Assembly: GCF_001039355.2 (NCBI RefSeq)
Contig: NW_019775884.1
Coordinates: forward strand, 1-64,000
Source of the DNA: Lingula anatina
Taxonomy: Eukaryota; Brachiopoda; Lingulata; Lingulida; Lingulidae
Direction of reading: 5' to 3'
Length of the DNA stretch: 64,000 nucleotides
In this document: one piece after another, positions 37,505 through 50,099 of the stretch
Position numbering within the stretch: the stretch's first letter is position 1
Layout: every line of letters starts with the position of its first letter
The notes under the pieces: generated by a model
Databases searched by the model: none
What the model saw: only the letters and a program-made list of their open reading frames with translations
Told to the model about the DNA's origin: nothing
Program-made: the position numbers and the translations under genes

Positions 37505-40185
37505 ATAAAATCTTGGGCTGCATAAAAGTACTAGCAGCGCAAAGCGTTCTCAATGTCATTAGTTTTTCGTAAAGAGCTATTGCATCGGGGTCGGGGAGGG
37601 GAGGGGGTATAAAGCCACACAGCCTTTTACAATAGTCAATCTGCCATAGGTGGTTTAAATTCTTGCACTTTGAAAGCTATTTATCTTCCAAAAACCATAA
37701 TGATACAAAATCTGTAACAAACCGTGTTGATGTCAACCAGATAACTTTAAATTGGTTTTCTTACATATTTATTTTCATATTTTAGGTACGACCAAGACAG
37801 CAAATCTGCAGACCTTTCAAAACAGGTAAGTGTCATACTGTACAAAATGGCATATATAAAAATTGGTTGAAATATTATCCTTTAATTGTTTTATAAAATA
37901 ATTCTCACGTGGATTCCTTTATTTATAGATATTTACAATAATTTTATAATATTGTCATCTTCTCAAGGATTTTTGATGCTTCTTAATTTTCACGACGTTG
38001 TCAATTACTTGCACTACTATCTAGTGAAACTTCTTTATTCTCTCCAATCTACCAGTACCGCAGCTCGTTCTCAAAATAGATCTGGGGAAAATCGTGAAAA
38101 TATAATCGCGTTTTTACATCCTGTTTCAAACAATTCTAAAAGCAATTGTGTCATTGTGAAAAAATTTGAAAATTATATCCTATTACCCTGCTTCTTATCC
38201 TGTGGGCGTGTGAAGTTATTCCCATCTCGACTTCAAGGTCGACTGATCGCTTTAAATACTTGCACTCAAGAACTCATTATCCTTTTACTTATTTGTTTAT
38301 AATTTATTTAGTACTTGCTGTAAGTGAAGTTGTAAGACATTTACTTTACAACAATATCCTGAATATCACATATTGGTATTCTGCAGGATTTTCTCGGCTC
38401 TTGTGAAACTGCACTGAGTACACTGGTCACGTCAGGCGTGTGTGAGAAACCGATACAGTAAGTTAAGCCCCCTTTACACTGGATGGCGTCCTTTCCGTAT
38501 AGTACGGTCCCGTTTGAGAGTGAAAAAAATAATACTTTACTTACTGACATCTGGCCGATCATGGAGCATTCAGTCTGCAACCAAAGCGATGCTTGTGCCT
38601 CCTTTTTACGACCACAGCGATGCCAGTTTCATGGTCGCACAAAGGACGCAGAAAGGACGCCGTCCAGTGTAAAGGATTTTTAGAGACATGTATTTCCATA
38701 CCACAATGTTTTGTTCGTGTTGCAGTCTCTTAAAGGCACAGATCTTCGTGAGACCTTGATATAGCATAAAAAAAACTTCCATACAAATACCAAAACTTTT
38801 TCCTAATTTTTCTTTAAAATTACTTTGCCTCTAATTTATTCATAAAAAGTATTTTTATACGTCAAAAACACTCCATCCCGATTTTATACATTGCTTTTAA
38901 TAGTACTAAGCTTGATTTACTGATAAACCAATAAACAAAAACCTATATTTCTGACGACGAAAGTTGTTAATTGAGAGAAAGAATTAAGATTATCTTTTCC
39001 GAGGTCTAAAAATTTCACAGAAAAATCATGATTATCTACAGTGTATTGTAAATGAGTCGTAGCGTATTCAAAATACTTTCATCTATCTAATAAGATGATA
39101 TCCCCTACACAATACAGTCCAAATGTTTGAAAATACCATCTTTCTATATTCCTAGTGGACCCAAGAAGAATAGCGGGACTATCATCTGTAAGTGAACGGC
39201 GCGAAAACATCTTGTGCTGTATATTATGCCTTTTAATAATAGATAAAAATGATAGAATAACAGTTTTCTTTTTTCAGCGACATTTCCTGACTTCTATCTC
39301 TTCATCTTTCTTTAAGATTCGTCGTTAGAAGTATCATTTTTATTTCTCTGGATTAATAGAGATCATTACGAGCATACTATCTTTTTTAATTAAAATATCA
39401 GGAATCATTCCTGATCAAGCTCGATTAATCTCTTTCATTTCAGTTGTAACCGAGCAGATGTCAAGTTGTAAAGAAGAAGTTGAGTTACATTTCCAAGCCG
39501 AAAACCTCGACAAAAAGGACTTTCTGGGCAAGTCGGACCCCTTCCTGAAAATATATAAAGAAAACCAGGAAGAAGAAGGGTAAAAGAAAAACTAGATTTA
39601 TTTCATCTTGTCACTAATATAAGATTTCCAGTTTTTATATGAAAAATAAAAGAACTAATTAAACAATACCTTACTTGTGCATGCAAGATAGCATAACAAT
39701 GTTTACATTACTCTCACATTACCCAAAACCTCTTTCAGTTGAATATTCTATCTAAAAGTTATGTTAACCGAATATAAATTAATTAATATCAAACGTTATA
39801 TTCGTCTAAATTTACATGATAATGTCCTCTCAAAACGTTTCATTTGACTCATTTTACCCCAAGCCAGTGCAAAGATTGCGGTATTTTTCCCATTTGCAGA
39901 AAGTATACACTTGTCCATACCACCGAATATATCAAAAAGACATTGAATCCGGACTGGGCGCCGTTTGTTCTTCAAGTTCGAGCTCTCTGTAATGGAGATT
40001 ATGACAGGTAAATTAAAGGCGAAGATAATAAATAAATATATATTTTTATCTATTCGCTTATTTATTTCTTATTTTTATTTATGTAATTTTATTTTTATAA
40101 CTTTTATTATATTCTTTCTTGACAATTCTTACAACACAGGTCAAAATATGCAAGTAAATTGACTGAGCTCAGGCTTGCTGTATTT

Positions 40186-40224
<39 letters not shown>

Positions 40225-43200
40225 TTATCATCTTGACAAAAGAGAAACGTTGGTCGACTGGAATTGTCTGCAGCATTGGTCGTTCACGGAATTCTAATGC
40301 TTTGTAAAAACTGAAACCTTCAAGATTATAATTCGAATTTGGAATTCAAAATGTGTTGACTGTCAACTGGGCTTTAATTCTTTCAGAAAATTACGAATTG
40401 AATGCTGGGACCACGACTTTGATGGAGGGTAAGTAGTCCATGTAACAGGACGTAAACATTAGTTAACATTTATAATAAAAGTACAAGCGTTGTACAATTA
40501 CGTATAAGAGAACACAGTGTCAATCCAAGGGATATACACGTATGCCAGAACACCCCGACCTTCTTGGTGTGAAAGGCATGTATTGCGAGAGGAAGGCAAT
40601 GTATTGTTTAACGTATGTACAGAAAGAAATTACTCAATACACCCCGCCAAATACCGAATAAAGCATATATCGCCACGGCAGTGGCGAATTTAGGGGGTGT
40701 CAGGAGGATCCTAACCCCCCCCCCTCCCCGCCCCTTCCTTCGATTTATGAAAAAATCACACCAATGGTCCTTTCTAGAAATTAGAATTTTGACTAGCTGA
40801 TTCATAGTTGTACACCGTACCAAATGGCACCGTTCGCCTTCTTAAATACCAAATTTTGGGGGGGCCGAACCCCACTCGGAAATCCCCCCCCCATCCCCTT
40901 TATATACACCGTCTGCTGTTTTCTTTTCTTTTTTTTCTTTTTTTTTTTTTTTTTTTTGTATCAATCATATTAAACAAAAAACAGATTTTATCCCACATTT
41001 GGATATGTCCTGGATGGCACGCTTTGACAGACAAGGATGCACTACTCGGTCCTTGTTTAAAGATAATATAATAATAAAACCAATAATAAATTTATTTTGA
41101 GTCTTAAATCCATTATAACATGTTCAGAAGACTTTATACTTATCATAAAACAATTACTTAAGAAATCAATTATTAGGAATAGATAAGTCAAAAATTACAG
41201 AGCTTAGTGTTAACGACAAAAAAAGTTGAGAGTATTCTAGATAAAACAAGCGAATTCTCACATAAAAGCATTTACAGTCAATAACTAAAATTTGTTAAAA
41301 TAAAAAAAAATTCTAAATAAAAAAACAGCCTTATTTGCACACAGAAAAGATTATAGGTAGAACAGCCTTATTTCTTACAGTGCAAAAATGCAATTACTAT
41401 AAAATTTGTAAAAAATAAGATCAAAGGCCTTTAAAATTTATATCTATATTTATATGCATAAACTATGCTACAAAGCACAGGTATATGTATGTGTTGTATA
41501 CGTTATGTATGTAATTGTGAACTTTTTCTATTGCAGTCATGATCTGATTGGAGAGTTTACAACAACTCTGAGAGCGTTATCAAGAGGACGGGGTCCACAA
41601 AATGAATATGAGGTTAGCCAAAAACCAGCTCAATTTTAACTTTTCTGACTTTGGACAAAGCAGCGGTTTTCATTTCAGAGTTATGCTAATAGTTTCATCA
41701 AACGGCTTTCACTACTCCAATATTTCTTATTCATTTGTTTTAATGTCAAAAAAACATAAATCTGAACGTAAAAAAAATTTAGTTCTCTAAGCTTGATGAT
41801 GAATGCAGAAATAAATATCATACACATGTAGGCCTACAATTACCATATGAACGACTTACGTATGCTACCTTGTTTTGTATCTTAAAAAACAAGAGCTTTG
41901 GCTCTGTGGTTTTCCACATAGTGGATATACTGTATTGCGCTTCTTCAACTTATTTTCGTTCGAAGTCATTTGAGAGCAGTTCATTTGATATCAACTTTTG
42001 TGATAAGAGAACAAAAACAAACCAACTCAATTTTGAAAGAAAATACACCAAGATCTAAATCAGTGTAATTCTCTTATTTCACTTCGAATTCCAGGTTATA
42101 AATCACAAGAAAAAAGATAAACGAGGGTCGAAATACAAAAATTCAGGAGTGGTAAGTTTTAACAAGGATTTTCAATACACCCCGAGATTCGGAGTCAAGT
42201 CCTATTCATCCCTATGCCCGGTACAGTTGAATTGTATGAGAGCATTCAGAACAGCGGACTAACAGATCCATGGATCAAATATGGCGACCCACTAAAAAGC
42301 TTGCCGCTTAATTCCCGATTAGACACTGAATAGATCCCCTGCGGGGATTACACAGCAAGCATTCAAGTGGGTCAACCATATTTGATCCGCAGATATGTTA
42401 GTCCCCTGTTCTGAATGTGCTCTACTGCGTTTCAAATTGCCTTCGCATCGACAAGGTACAGGTAGCAGGCAGCGTATAAAAGGGAGTCACCATCAAAACT
42501 TTGAACCTCAGGGTGACATAGAGTATTCTTGGTACTGGTTACCTATATATCCTCAACCTCTGATACTCAGGGTAGGGCCATTTATAGGAAGAGTATACCA
42601 TAATGATGTTACCTATTTCTTGTGTTTAGTTATCCTTCGACTGTATTTTTAATTAAAAAAATCTTATCTTGCTACTTTTAAACTTTTAACACAGTGACGC
42701 TTTTACACAGCAATTTATTTTGGTTATGTTTATTTTATGTACCGTATTTATTGGCTAATTGAATCTTAATCTTAGTGTAACATGACAGGCCAGTTACCTT
42801 CCAGTAAAAGGGCGGATATAGGCCGTCTTCTGGGTCTTCCGAAAGATGGCCAAATTTTCAAGTTTACATTGGCGGATATCTAATTTTCTCTGTCGGATGA
42901 CGGAAGCCTGTCAGAAAACATCTCTGGATCCACCCCTGCAGTAAATCGTTGTTGACGTGCTGCCCGGATCCTTCTTTAATGCTTCGTTTTATCATCTATC
43001 ATAGTCAGTTAAATTCAATAAAAACTTGAAATGGGTTGGAGTCGACAACTGCCATGGAATTTATAAAAGTTGTAACTGTGATCCATGTGCTTAGTCGTGA
43101 TTAAAAGATTTCCATCATTACAAAAAATATCCTCGTTTCAGGTCAAGTGCCTCGATGCCAAAATCCAAACCATGGACACCTTCCTTGACTACATCCAAGG

Positions 43201-45444
43201 CGGGTGGGTATCACTATCAGACTGACTAGATCCTTAAAAAAACTGTGACCCCAGTACATGTAGAAGAGATCATTTGAAATATTTATATACAGCAAAGTTG
43301 AAAGCCAATATTATCAGCTTAGATTTTATCTTTTATATCGTATCTCGCATATTCAATTTTTGAAGACTTAATCCACTGTTAATGTTTAGCGTCTGAATAT
43401 AAGTTATTTAACGTCATTCATTTTTTTAATTTTGGCCTTGGACATAATCCACCAACATTCCATTTTCCAGAACACAGATCCATGTAGCATTCGCGATTGA
43501 CTTCACTTCTTCTAACGGGGATCCTTCCGACCCGTCATCTCTTCACTATAACAGCACAGAGAGTCCAAACCTTTACGCCAGCGCCATTCGCGCTGTTGGA
43601 GACGTCATCCAAGATTACGACAGGTATATCCTCAGTTTATGACACTGTTGTCCTTATTTCGTTAAAAGATGGCACTACACTCCACCGACTTTCGACGACT
43701 ACTTCGTGTGACGAAGATTCTGACTTTAGCATTAGTTGTAACGCGAGGTAGAATTTTTAATGTTTTTTCATACTCTTTATTTGCTGCTCCCCAGTTTCTT
43801 TCCTTCCATTCCTCTCTCTCTTTATCTCTATCTCTACACCATTCAATTACGGTGTTCTCTCCGTTTACATTAGGCTTACATGCCTCGTGCATTATGAGGA
43901 CATGTCAATCAACTTTATAGAACACTCCGCCGATCCTTACTTATCAATGGTTATCAATTACTTACATTACATTTGAAGTAAATCAACACTGATATATTTC
44001 TTTAAAATTTTGCAGTGGCGCATTTAGAGGGGTATCAGGGGGGGTTCTGACCCCCTTCCCCCCCCCCCCCCCATTCCATTTCTGAAAAAATTACACCAAT
44101 GGGATTCCCTCCTGAAATTAGAATTTTGACTAGCTGACTCACAGTTGTAAAATGGCGTACCGTTCCACCTCTTATATAGAATACCCTTCAGCGGGCCCCG
44201 AACCCCACGCAACGAATATAATCCTGGATACTCCCCTTATTTGTAGTATACGTACAGGGTGTTCAGACGTGGGCACCATTATTGTTTTCTTTTATTATTT
44301 AGTACCGAAAATTTCTCTTTTCAGTGACAAATTGTTTCCAGCGGTTGGATTTGGTGCTAACGTCCCTCCGGATTTTAACATATCTCACCAGTTCTCCTTG
44401 GTAAGCAAACTTTGCTCATCTAGATAAGTGCGCGTCGTATGCACGTGTTGAATCTAGGCCTGGGTTCCCATAACTAGATCGATCTAACAGGATCGATCCA
44501 TCCCCGAGGGGTTTCTCGCGAAATTGCTTTCAGCTTAAGCACCTTAGATGTCTGGCACGCCTACTGAAGCAGTAAACGATAGTTAATTACCCTGTAACAC
44601 CTTCAGTGGGCGTGCGAGACATCTAAGCCGCTTAACATGATAGCACTTTAACGAGAATCCTCTTCGAGATAGATCGATCCAAAGCTAGTACGATAGGCTC
44701 TGGGAATGGTCTCTAGGATGTGAATCCTAAGTTGAATGAATCACTGTGAGCTGTTTGTATTACTACGTCAATTTATACAGTCTTATGATTTTTAATTTGT
44801 TCCAGGATAAACTTTTACTGTAACATATATTTTTCTCAGTTAAAACAGTATCGATTTTTACAGTCTTACAATTTTTTATGGCTTGCCATTGTAGAACGGT
44901 AAAGGTGAGGAATGTGAAGGAATCGACGGTGTCATTCAGGCATATTATGACGCCCTGTCAAGGGTCCAGCTCCACGGACCTACGTGTTTTGCACCATCCA
45001 TCGACTCCATAGCAAGGTGATTCTAATAGTTATATCTTTTCGAAACCCTTTGATTTTAATTATGCAGCCGGTTAAATAAACTCTTTATCTGCATTTGGCA
45101 CAATATCATGATTATATGTGATTTAGTGGTCGTCTATGAAGACTATGATGGCGTGATTTTTTCATTTACTTCGAATTGAGAACTCTGAGCCATGTAAATT
45201 TACATTCTGTCCGTTTGTCAGAAAATTTAGATTACCCAACACCATTTCATTGTACATGTACTTAGATACAAGGATATGGAATCCACTGTACAGTTGTACC
45301 CTAAAGGTACATGGGAAATTATCTATTTTGTTCCTTTCCAGACAAGCTCAAAAACGAAAAGACGGCAAGGACTACTTCATTTTACTCATTTTAACAGATG
45401 GCGTTATCAACGACATGCCCGATACGAAACAAGCCATAGTAGAA
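34429..45444 (+). CDS. Copine (C2A-C2B-vWA), 3' end missing in assembly gap
   Basis: Exons: 34429-34499, 35484-35524, 36047-36093, 37002-37111, 37786-37825, 38387-38457, 39156-39187, 39444-39579, 39900-40007, 40387-40428, 41537-41612, 42095-42151, 42142 is not a separate exon; next 43142-43203, 43471-43623, 44325-44400, 44895-45016 and 45342-45444. That is 449 in-frame residues with consistent phases. C2A spans roughly residues 18-150 ([21 protein letters not shown]), C2B 155-300 ([23 protein letters not shown]), both with calcium-binding Asp pairs. The copine vWA domain starts near 315 ([26 protein letters not shown]). Copines are cytosolic calcium-dependent phospholipid-binding proteins that move to membranes. 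Usual length is about 530-560 residues, so about 90-100 are missing, probably within the N run at 45948-46485 or through assembly error. Kozak context AACATGGCT is good. Confidence 0.95.
36092..36130 (+). repeat. (ATT)n microsatellite at the exon 3 donor of copine
   Basis: The repeat begins at the splice donor itself (GAGAG|GTTATTATT), so the donor is GTTATT rather than a typical GTAAGT or GTGAGT. Confidence 0.8.
36668..36930. mobile_element. Fold-back MITE, family F1, copy 4
   Basis: Full-length looking copy: left end GACCATCCCCAGACCCTATCG (read in two parts), inner arm GCGGCTTAGATGTCTGGCAC facing GTGACAGACATCTAAGCCG, right end GGGAACCCAGTCC. It lies in copine intron 3. Confidence 0.82.
37398..37503 (+). 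repeat. Compound (CT)n(GT)n microsatellite
   Basis: A long CT run changes to a GT run of about 18 units, in copine intron 4. Open frames across it are artefacts. Confidence 0.95.
40678..40900 (+). repeat. Dispersed intronic repeat R1, copy 1
   Basis: Begins GCAGTGGCGAATTTAGGGGG, contains a C-run, ATTAGAATTTTGACTAGCTGA and a CCGAACCCCAC block. The same order recurs at 44012-44228. No coding capacity; it may be a short non-autonomous element. It lies in copine intron 10. Confidence 0.75.
42238..42423. mobile_element. Inverted-repeat MITE, family F2
   Basis: GCATTCAGAACAGCGGACTA at the left end is mirrored by TAGTCCCCTGTTCTGAATG at the right. Inside, GATCAAATATGG and GACCCACT are mirrored by AGTGGGTC and CCATATTTGATC. 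It lies in copine intron 12. Confidence 0.8.
44012..44228 (+). repeat. Dispersed intronic repeat R1, copy 2
   Basis: Same element as 40678-40900 in the same orientation: GCAGTGGCGCATTTAGAGGG, a C-run, ATTAGAATTTTGACTAGCTGA, then CCCCGAACCCCAC. It lies in copine intron 14. Confidence 0.75.
44457..44715. mobile_element. Fold-back MITE, family F1, copy 5 (opposite orientation)
   Basis: The left end CCTGGGTTCCCATAACTAG corresponds to the inverted right end of the 36668 copy. The right end CTGGGAATGGTCTCTAGG corresponds to its inverted left end. Copine intron 15. Confidence 0.8.
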
Positions 45445-45479
45445 GTGAGCACCTTAATATTATATTTTATCAGACATTG

Positions 45480-45521
<42 letters not shown>
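45480..45521 (+). repeat. (CT)n microsatellite
   Basis: About 20 CT units just downstream of the last visible copine exon. Confidence 0.95.
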
Positions 45522-45524
<3 letters not shown>

Positions 45525-45947
45525 ATGCTGAGATTTAAAATGAATAACCACAGACCAAAGTATCACCCTCTGCCGTTGGCTCGGGGTCAAATTCTCAACA
45601 ATTGAACTTCTTCTCCCCTGTAATAATATGTTTCAAAAAGTGCGAAGTGGCCCGCGGGAATGTGCACGCGATGATGTGAAGTCCTTCTTTAAGAAACCCT
45701 TAATTTTGCCTTTAGACGCGATAATTACGAATGATTCATGGTTTCAAAATACTAATCTTTCACAAAATTCAAAACACTGTTTATTTCGCAAAAGTAGCTA
45801 TAGTACGAAAAAAGGAGCTGTAGTATGACTATATCCAATTTAGTGCTGAGTTTTAGGGCCTGCTCTCAAACTCTGGTGAATAAAACATACATGCTACTAA
45901 CATTTAACACGAAAATAATGAACTTTACCGTGTTAATTAAACAATGG

Positions 45948-46485
45948 NNNNNNNNNNNNNNNNNNNNNNNNNNNNNNNNNNNNNNNNNNNNNNNNNNNNN
46001 NNNNNNNNNNNNNNNNNNNNNNNNNNNNNNNNNNNNNNNNNNNNNNNNNNNNNNNNNNNNNNNNNNNNNNNNNNNNNNNNNNNNNNNNNNNNNNNNNNNN
46101 NNNNNNNNNNNNNNNNNNNNNNNNNNNNNNNNNNNNNNNNNNNNNNNNNNNNNNNNNNNNNNNNNNNNNNNNNNNNNNNNNNNNNNNNNNNNNNNNNNNN
46201 NNNNNNNNNNNNNNNNNNNNNNNNNNNNNNNNNNNNNNNNNNNNNNNNNNNNNNNNNNNNNNNNNNNNNNNNNNNNNNNNNNNNNNNNNNNNNNNNNNNN
46301 NNNNNNNNNNNNNNNNNNNNNNNNNNNNNNNNNNNNNNNNNNNNNNNNNNNNNNNNNNNNNNNNNNNNNNNNNNNNNNNNNNNNNNNNNNNNNNNNNNNN
46401 NNNNNNNNNNNNNNNNNNNNNNNNNNNNNNNNNNNNNNNNNNNNNNNNNNNNNNNNNNNNNNNNNNNNNNNNNNNNNNNNNNNNN
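45948..46485. other. Assembly gap (538 N)
   Basis: Undetermined sequence. It follows copine exon 17 and is the best place for the missing 3' exons; the C/CA-rich flank after it suggests a simple repeat that broke the assembly. From 46486 to 46980 no exon was recognised. Confidence 0.98.
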
Positions 46486-46987
46486 CCCCCCCATCCCCCC
46501 ACCACACACACAGACAGACAACCCCACCCACCAACCCCCAACACAACATCCCTCTTTCCAGGAAAGAAAATACACTGCTTTTAAATGATCTATTTGAGAC
46601 ATTTAAATACTTATTGAAAAAGTTACTGAATATAAGAAAGAAGACAAAGTAAAAAACAAGTATTGGCTATCAATTATAAGAATCGGGTAGCCCACTTATG
46701 CGCTAAACAGGAGTAAGAGGGTATCTTAAATTATTAGATACTATAGATGAAAATTTTGCAGCCATTACATATCATTTTAATCAATTTAATCAAAAATATT
46801 TTCACTATTTTTAAAAGTAAACAAATGTCACTTTATCTGCATTTCATTTGATGTTTATAAAGATCAGGTTACATAAGTAATTATAATGAAATAGAAAAAA
46901 ATTATCTGAATATTCGTGGAATCAAGACTGATTTGTGAAAATTGAGCCATACAGTTTAAAGTGGAACCTCTTGAGGAACCTCCGTTT

Positions 46988-46993
46988 TTTATT
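46988..46993 (-). terminator. Poly(A) signal candidate of gene D
   Basis: AATAAA on the minus strand, about 94 bp beyond the gene D stop codon (47087-47089). It sits in an A/T-rich tract, so chance occurrence is possible. Confidence 0.4.
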
Positions 46994-47086
46994 TTTTTTT
47001 ATTATCTTTTTTTAATTACTGTCATTTGTAGGTTGTTGCAAATAGCACAAAGGGTATATGAAGGTATTTGATCTAATAATGCATGT

Positions 47087-50041
47087 CTAGGCGTCGACAC
47101 AAACGTAGGAGTAGATGCCGTCCACGCAAACTTTGTTAGCCGGGCAGGTTACGTTCATGCAGTCGTCATCATCTGAAATTAAGAAACCAACAATAACTGA
47201 CCCTAATGAAATATCACAGATGAAATACCAATGTATCAGATATAAAGTTTATATCGCTTGACATTGTTTAGTGTGAAATTTCAATTTTCAACTGACTGGT
47301 GTAATAAAAATGGGCTTGGGTTATTTTTCAGTAAAGAACTCTCCAAGTAAAACAACTACATGTAGCATAACTTTGTATTCACCACTTCTTACCTCTGAAA
47401 TACAGAAACAACCCATTGCTTGGCTTTGGTGTGTTACAATAAGTGTCATACAGTAGATCAACCCCGTACACGTTTTCCGGGCCATACTGAGTACTGAATC
47501 CTTCCAAACACATTCCATGGCCCATGCTTAGTGACGTCAGGCAATCGCAGTTGTCGTCATCAATTTGAAGTGACCTCACGCCGTGCTCCATACGATAATG
47601 GAAGCTGTCTTGGGCAGCTTTGGGTGCAGTTCCTTTATTTGTTCAAAGAAGAGCTTCTGAGATTAAAGAATGCTACGAGTTTTTTTTTTTTTTTTTTTTT
47701 TTTTCTCAACTGGCTTTAACAAGACCCAAATTAAAACATAAGAAAAACAGAGGTAGATTTTGAGGCGTGCCCCTTTGCGTTTGACGAGAAATGTAACGAA
47801 TGATACACTGTCAGGAGAGTCTATTATTTGAAGGAACTAACTATTGTTGTAAATTAAAATTTAAAATTTGTCTTCTCGGCTGGTCAGCCTCTTTTAGGAG
47901 TTCTCACCTCTTATCACCTTCGGGTTCCACACATCGACGTTCTTGACTTGCGCATCTTTATGATCGTGGAATGCCTCCCATACTGCATGGGACACTCGGT
48001 TATTTGAATTGAACTTCCACCTAGGATTAAAATTCAACTCAGTTTTAACTTTCTCAGCGTCAAATCAACAAACGATATTCCCACTGAAATTAACTTCAAT
48101 CGTTTTAACTATCAGCTTCATTTTACTATTTAATATTAAAAATAGTCATGCAGACGGCTAAAACGTTTGAATATTTTATTTTTCTGACAATACAAATCAG
48201 GTAATTGTCCACCACAGCCCGTCTTTTCTGTGCACAAACTGTTTTCAGCGCGTTTGTTACCTATAAGCATTGTCTGCTGAGTCGATGCCCAACATCTCGG
48301 CTTGATTCTCCATTAGAGCTTCTGGGAGGCGACCAAAACAGTATGGGGCACTAGCATCGCAGTCTCCATACTTGTCTAAAATAAACAGATTTCAACACTC
48401 AGGAAATATCTCCTGTTTCTGGGCTATGAAAAATAATGGGTCTCGTCACTTAAAATACAGCACATGGCTCACAAGAATCTGGTCACATATTTTCTTTTTT
48501 ATTGGAGATCCCAAACCTTGAATTTTACAGTTTATTTGAAAGTATTACCATCCCCATTGTAGTGTTTTGAGAGTAGGAAGCAGAAAATAACCATAAACTA
48601 TTCGAATCTCAGTGTGTGATAGTAGGTACTGCGTAATCATCTAAACTATTATAACGACTTGTTCTCGATTTCCGTGTAAAATGAGGTACTGTACTAGGAA
48701 ACCCGTTGTTAGTTATTAGAAATGAAATACGACACGTGCTATAATTCGATAGCAGAAGCCAAAGTAAGACCGCGTTCAGATTCAAACACCGTACCAGCTG
48801 GATCGGTCCAACTCTGCAGGGGATTCTCGCTAAAGTGCATTCAGTTTAATCAGCTTAATTGTCTGACACGCCTCCCAGAGAAGCTGGTTAGTTAGCTTAT
48901 TAACCCCTAGCAACTCGAGGAGGCATGTCAAGCATCATAGCCGATATCAGAGACTGAATTTAGAGAGAGTCTCCCGCAGATTTGGATCGATCCAGCTAAT
49001 ACGATGGGTTTATCTGAATGCTCCCTAACTGTCGGTTAACTGAAGGTTATTAATGCCTCTGTAATTGCAATGTATTAATTTCCTATTCATTCAGTTCTAT
49101 CCGGTTTTATTTTAAGGGGCCTACTACTGTCTATTATAGCTTGCTGTTGTTTCAGATTAGAATTTTTACGTACATTTAATGAGCTATCAGGATTCTCTAT
49201 TGCATGTTTTAATTAAGACAAAAGTGAAAAAGGTCTGCATTTAAGAGTCTGTTAGGACGTAAACAGAAACATGCTTTTGTTTGCCTATTTTGATTAACAG
49301 ATTTGGCCTTTATTTACGAAATATCTTTAATTGATAAATGCTCAAAGGAGGTACGTGCGAACAACAGGCTATCAAAATTTAATTTCATTAATTAGTGAAC
49401 ACACTGTGAAGACCCTATACCGATTGTATGAGTATAAAATTTAAGCACCGACCTTGAAGGACGTCAGACACCAGTGCTGGCCACGTGGTATTGGCTTTGT
49501 ACCACCAAAACAAGCGCCATCTAGCGCCATCTTCTTCAATTACTTTGTAGTGCGCTGAAAGTGAGATCATTTATAAGAATTTTATAAACTGGTTTCTAAT
49601 ATCGCCTGTCTTTGATATAAGAATATAACTCAGTACATTGTTGGACCCACATCCACTACAGTAGTATAAGGTGTAGTGTGGCTGGAATACCTGAACACGT
49701 GCATGTATTTGTGCGTGACCAAACTTAGCCAAAGTCAATAAAACTGAAATTAGATTCACATCAGATATTCTTCTACATGTACATACACTTAGCGTTGACA
49801 TTAAGCGTTTTTTACCCCTATGGTAAGTCTTAATTTCATTCGGGCAGCTGGTGGCAGCTTGGTTCCTCGTAATCACTACTGTCGACTGGGCTAAAATGTC
49901 ATTCAGATTGTCCAGGGACTTCTGGAGACGTTTTATGGCTTCACTGCAGTCGCAGGTGCTAGTACCGGACGTGACGTCACATGAGGTCGACGACACCACA
50001 AAAGCGACACAGAATATTGCTAATCGAGCGAATTTTGCCAT
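47087..50041 (-). CDS. Gene D: secreted protein with partial EGF-like C-terminus, family not identified
   Basis: Exons: 49816-50041, 49453-49554, 48261-48375, 47908-48020, 47393-47632 and 47087-47172; 293 residues, all phases consistent. Exon 1 encodes a signal peptide (MAKFARLAIFCVAFVVSSTS) and then a helical segment (EAIKRLQKSLDNLNDILAQS) that may form a coiled coil. The middle is aromatic-rich (WRLFWWYKANTTWP; VSHAVWEAFHDH) with a potential N-glycosylation site (NTT). Exon 5 has DDDNCDCLTSLSMGHGMC and YGPENVYGVDLLYDTYC. Exon 6 encodes DDDDCMNVTC..NKVC.DG.YSYVC, which resembles an EGF-like module that ends before its last Cys. It reminds me loosely of uncharacterised skeletal organic matrix proteins of corals, but this is memory, not a search. 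Extracellular; function unknown. Confidence 0.82.
48776..49028. mobile_element. Fold-back MITE, divergent copy (family F1, subgroup 2)
   Basis: GGATCGGTCCAACTCTGCAG faces CGCAGATTTGGATCGATCC, with the shared core TCTCGCTAAAGTGCATTCAG. It lies in gene D intron 48376-49452. Confidence 0.6.
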
Positions 50042-50076
50042 CTCGATCGGAGAATCTTGGATGTTTGAAATGGTCT

Positions 50077-50084
50077 CTTATATA
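50077..50084 (-). promoter_or_regulatory. TATA box candidate of gene D
   Basis: TATATAAG on the minus strand, about 36 bp upstream of the gene D start codon. It would give a very short 5' UTR. An alternative is an untranslated first exon further upstream, since a donor-like CCAG|GTAAGA occurs near 51190. Confidence 0.4.
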
Positions 50085-50099
50085 GGGGACTCCAACCGC

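Noticed and set aside
37308-37572. Open frames with Ser-Leu or Val-Cys repeats
   Set aside because: Translation of the CT/GT microsatellite in a copine intron.
45825-46652. Open frames of 200-275 codons
   Set aside because: They are made of the N gap translated as X.
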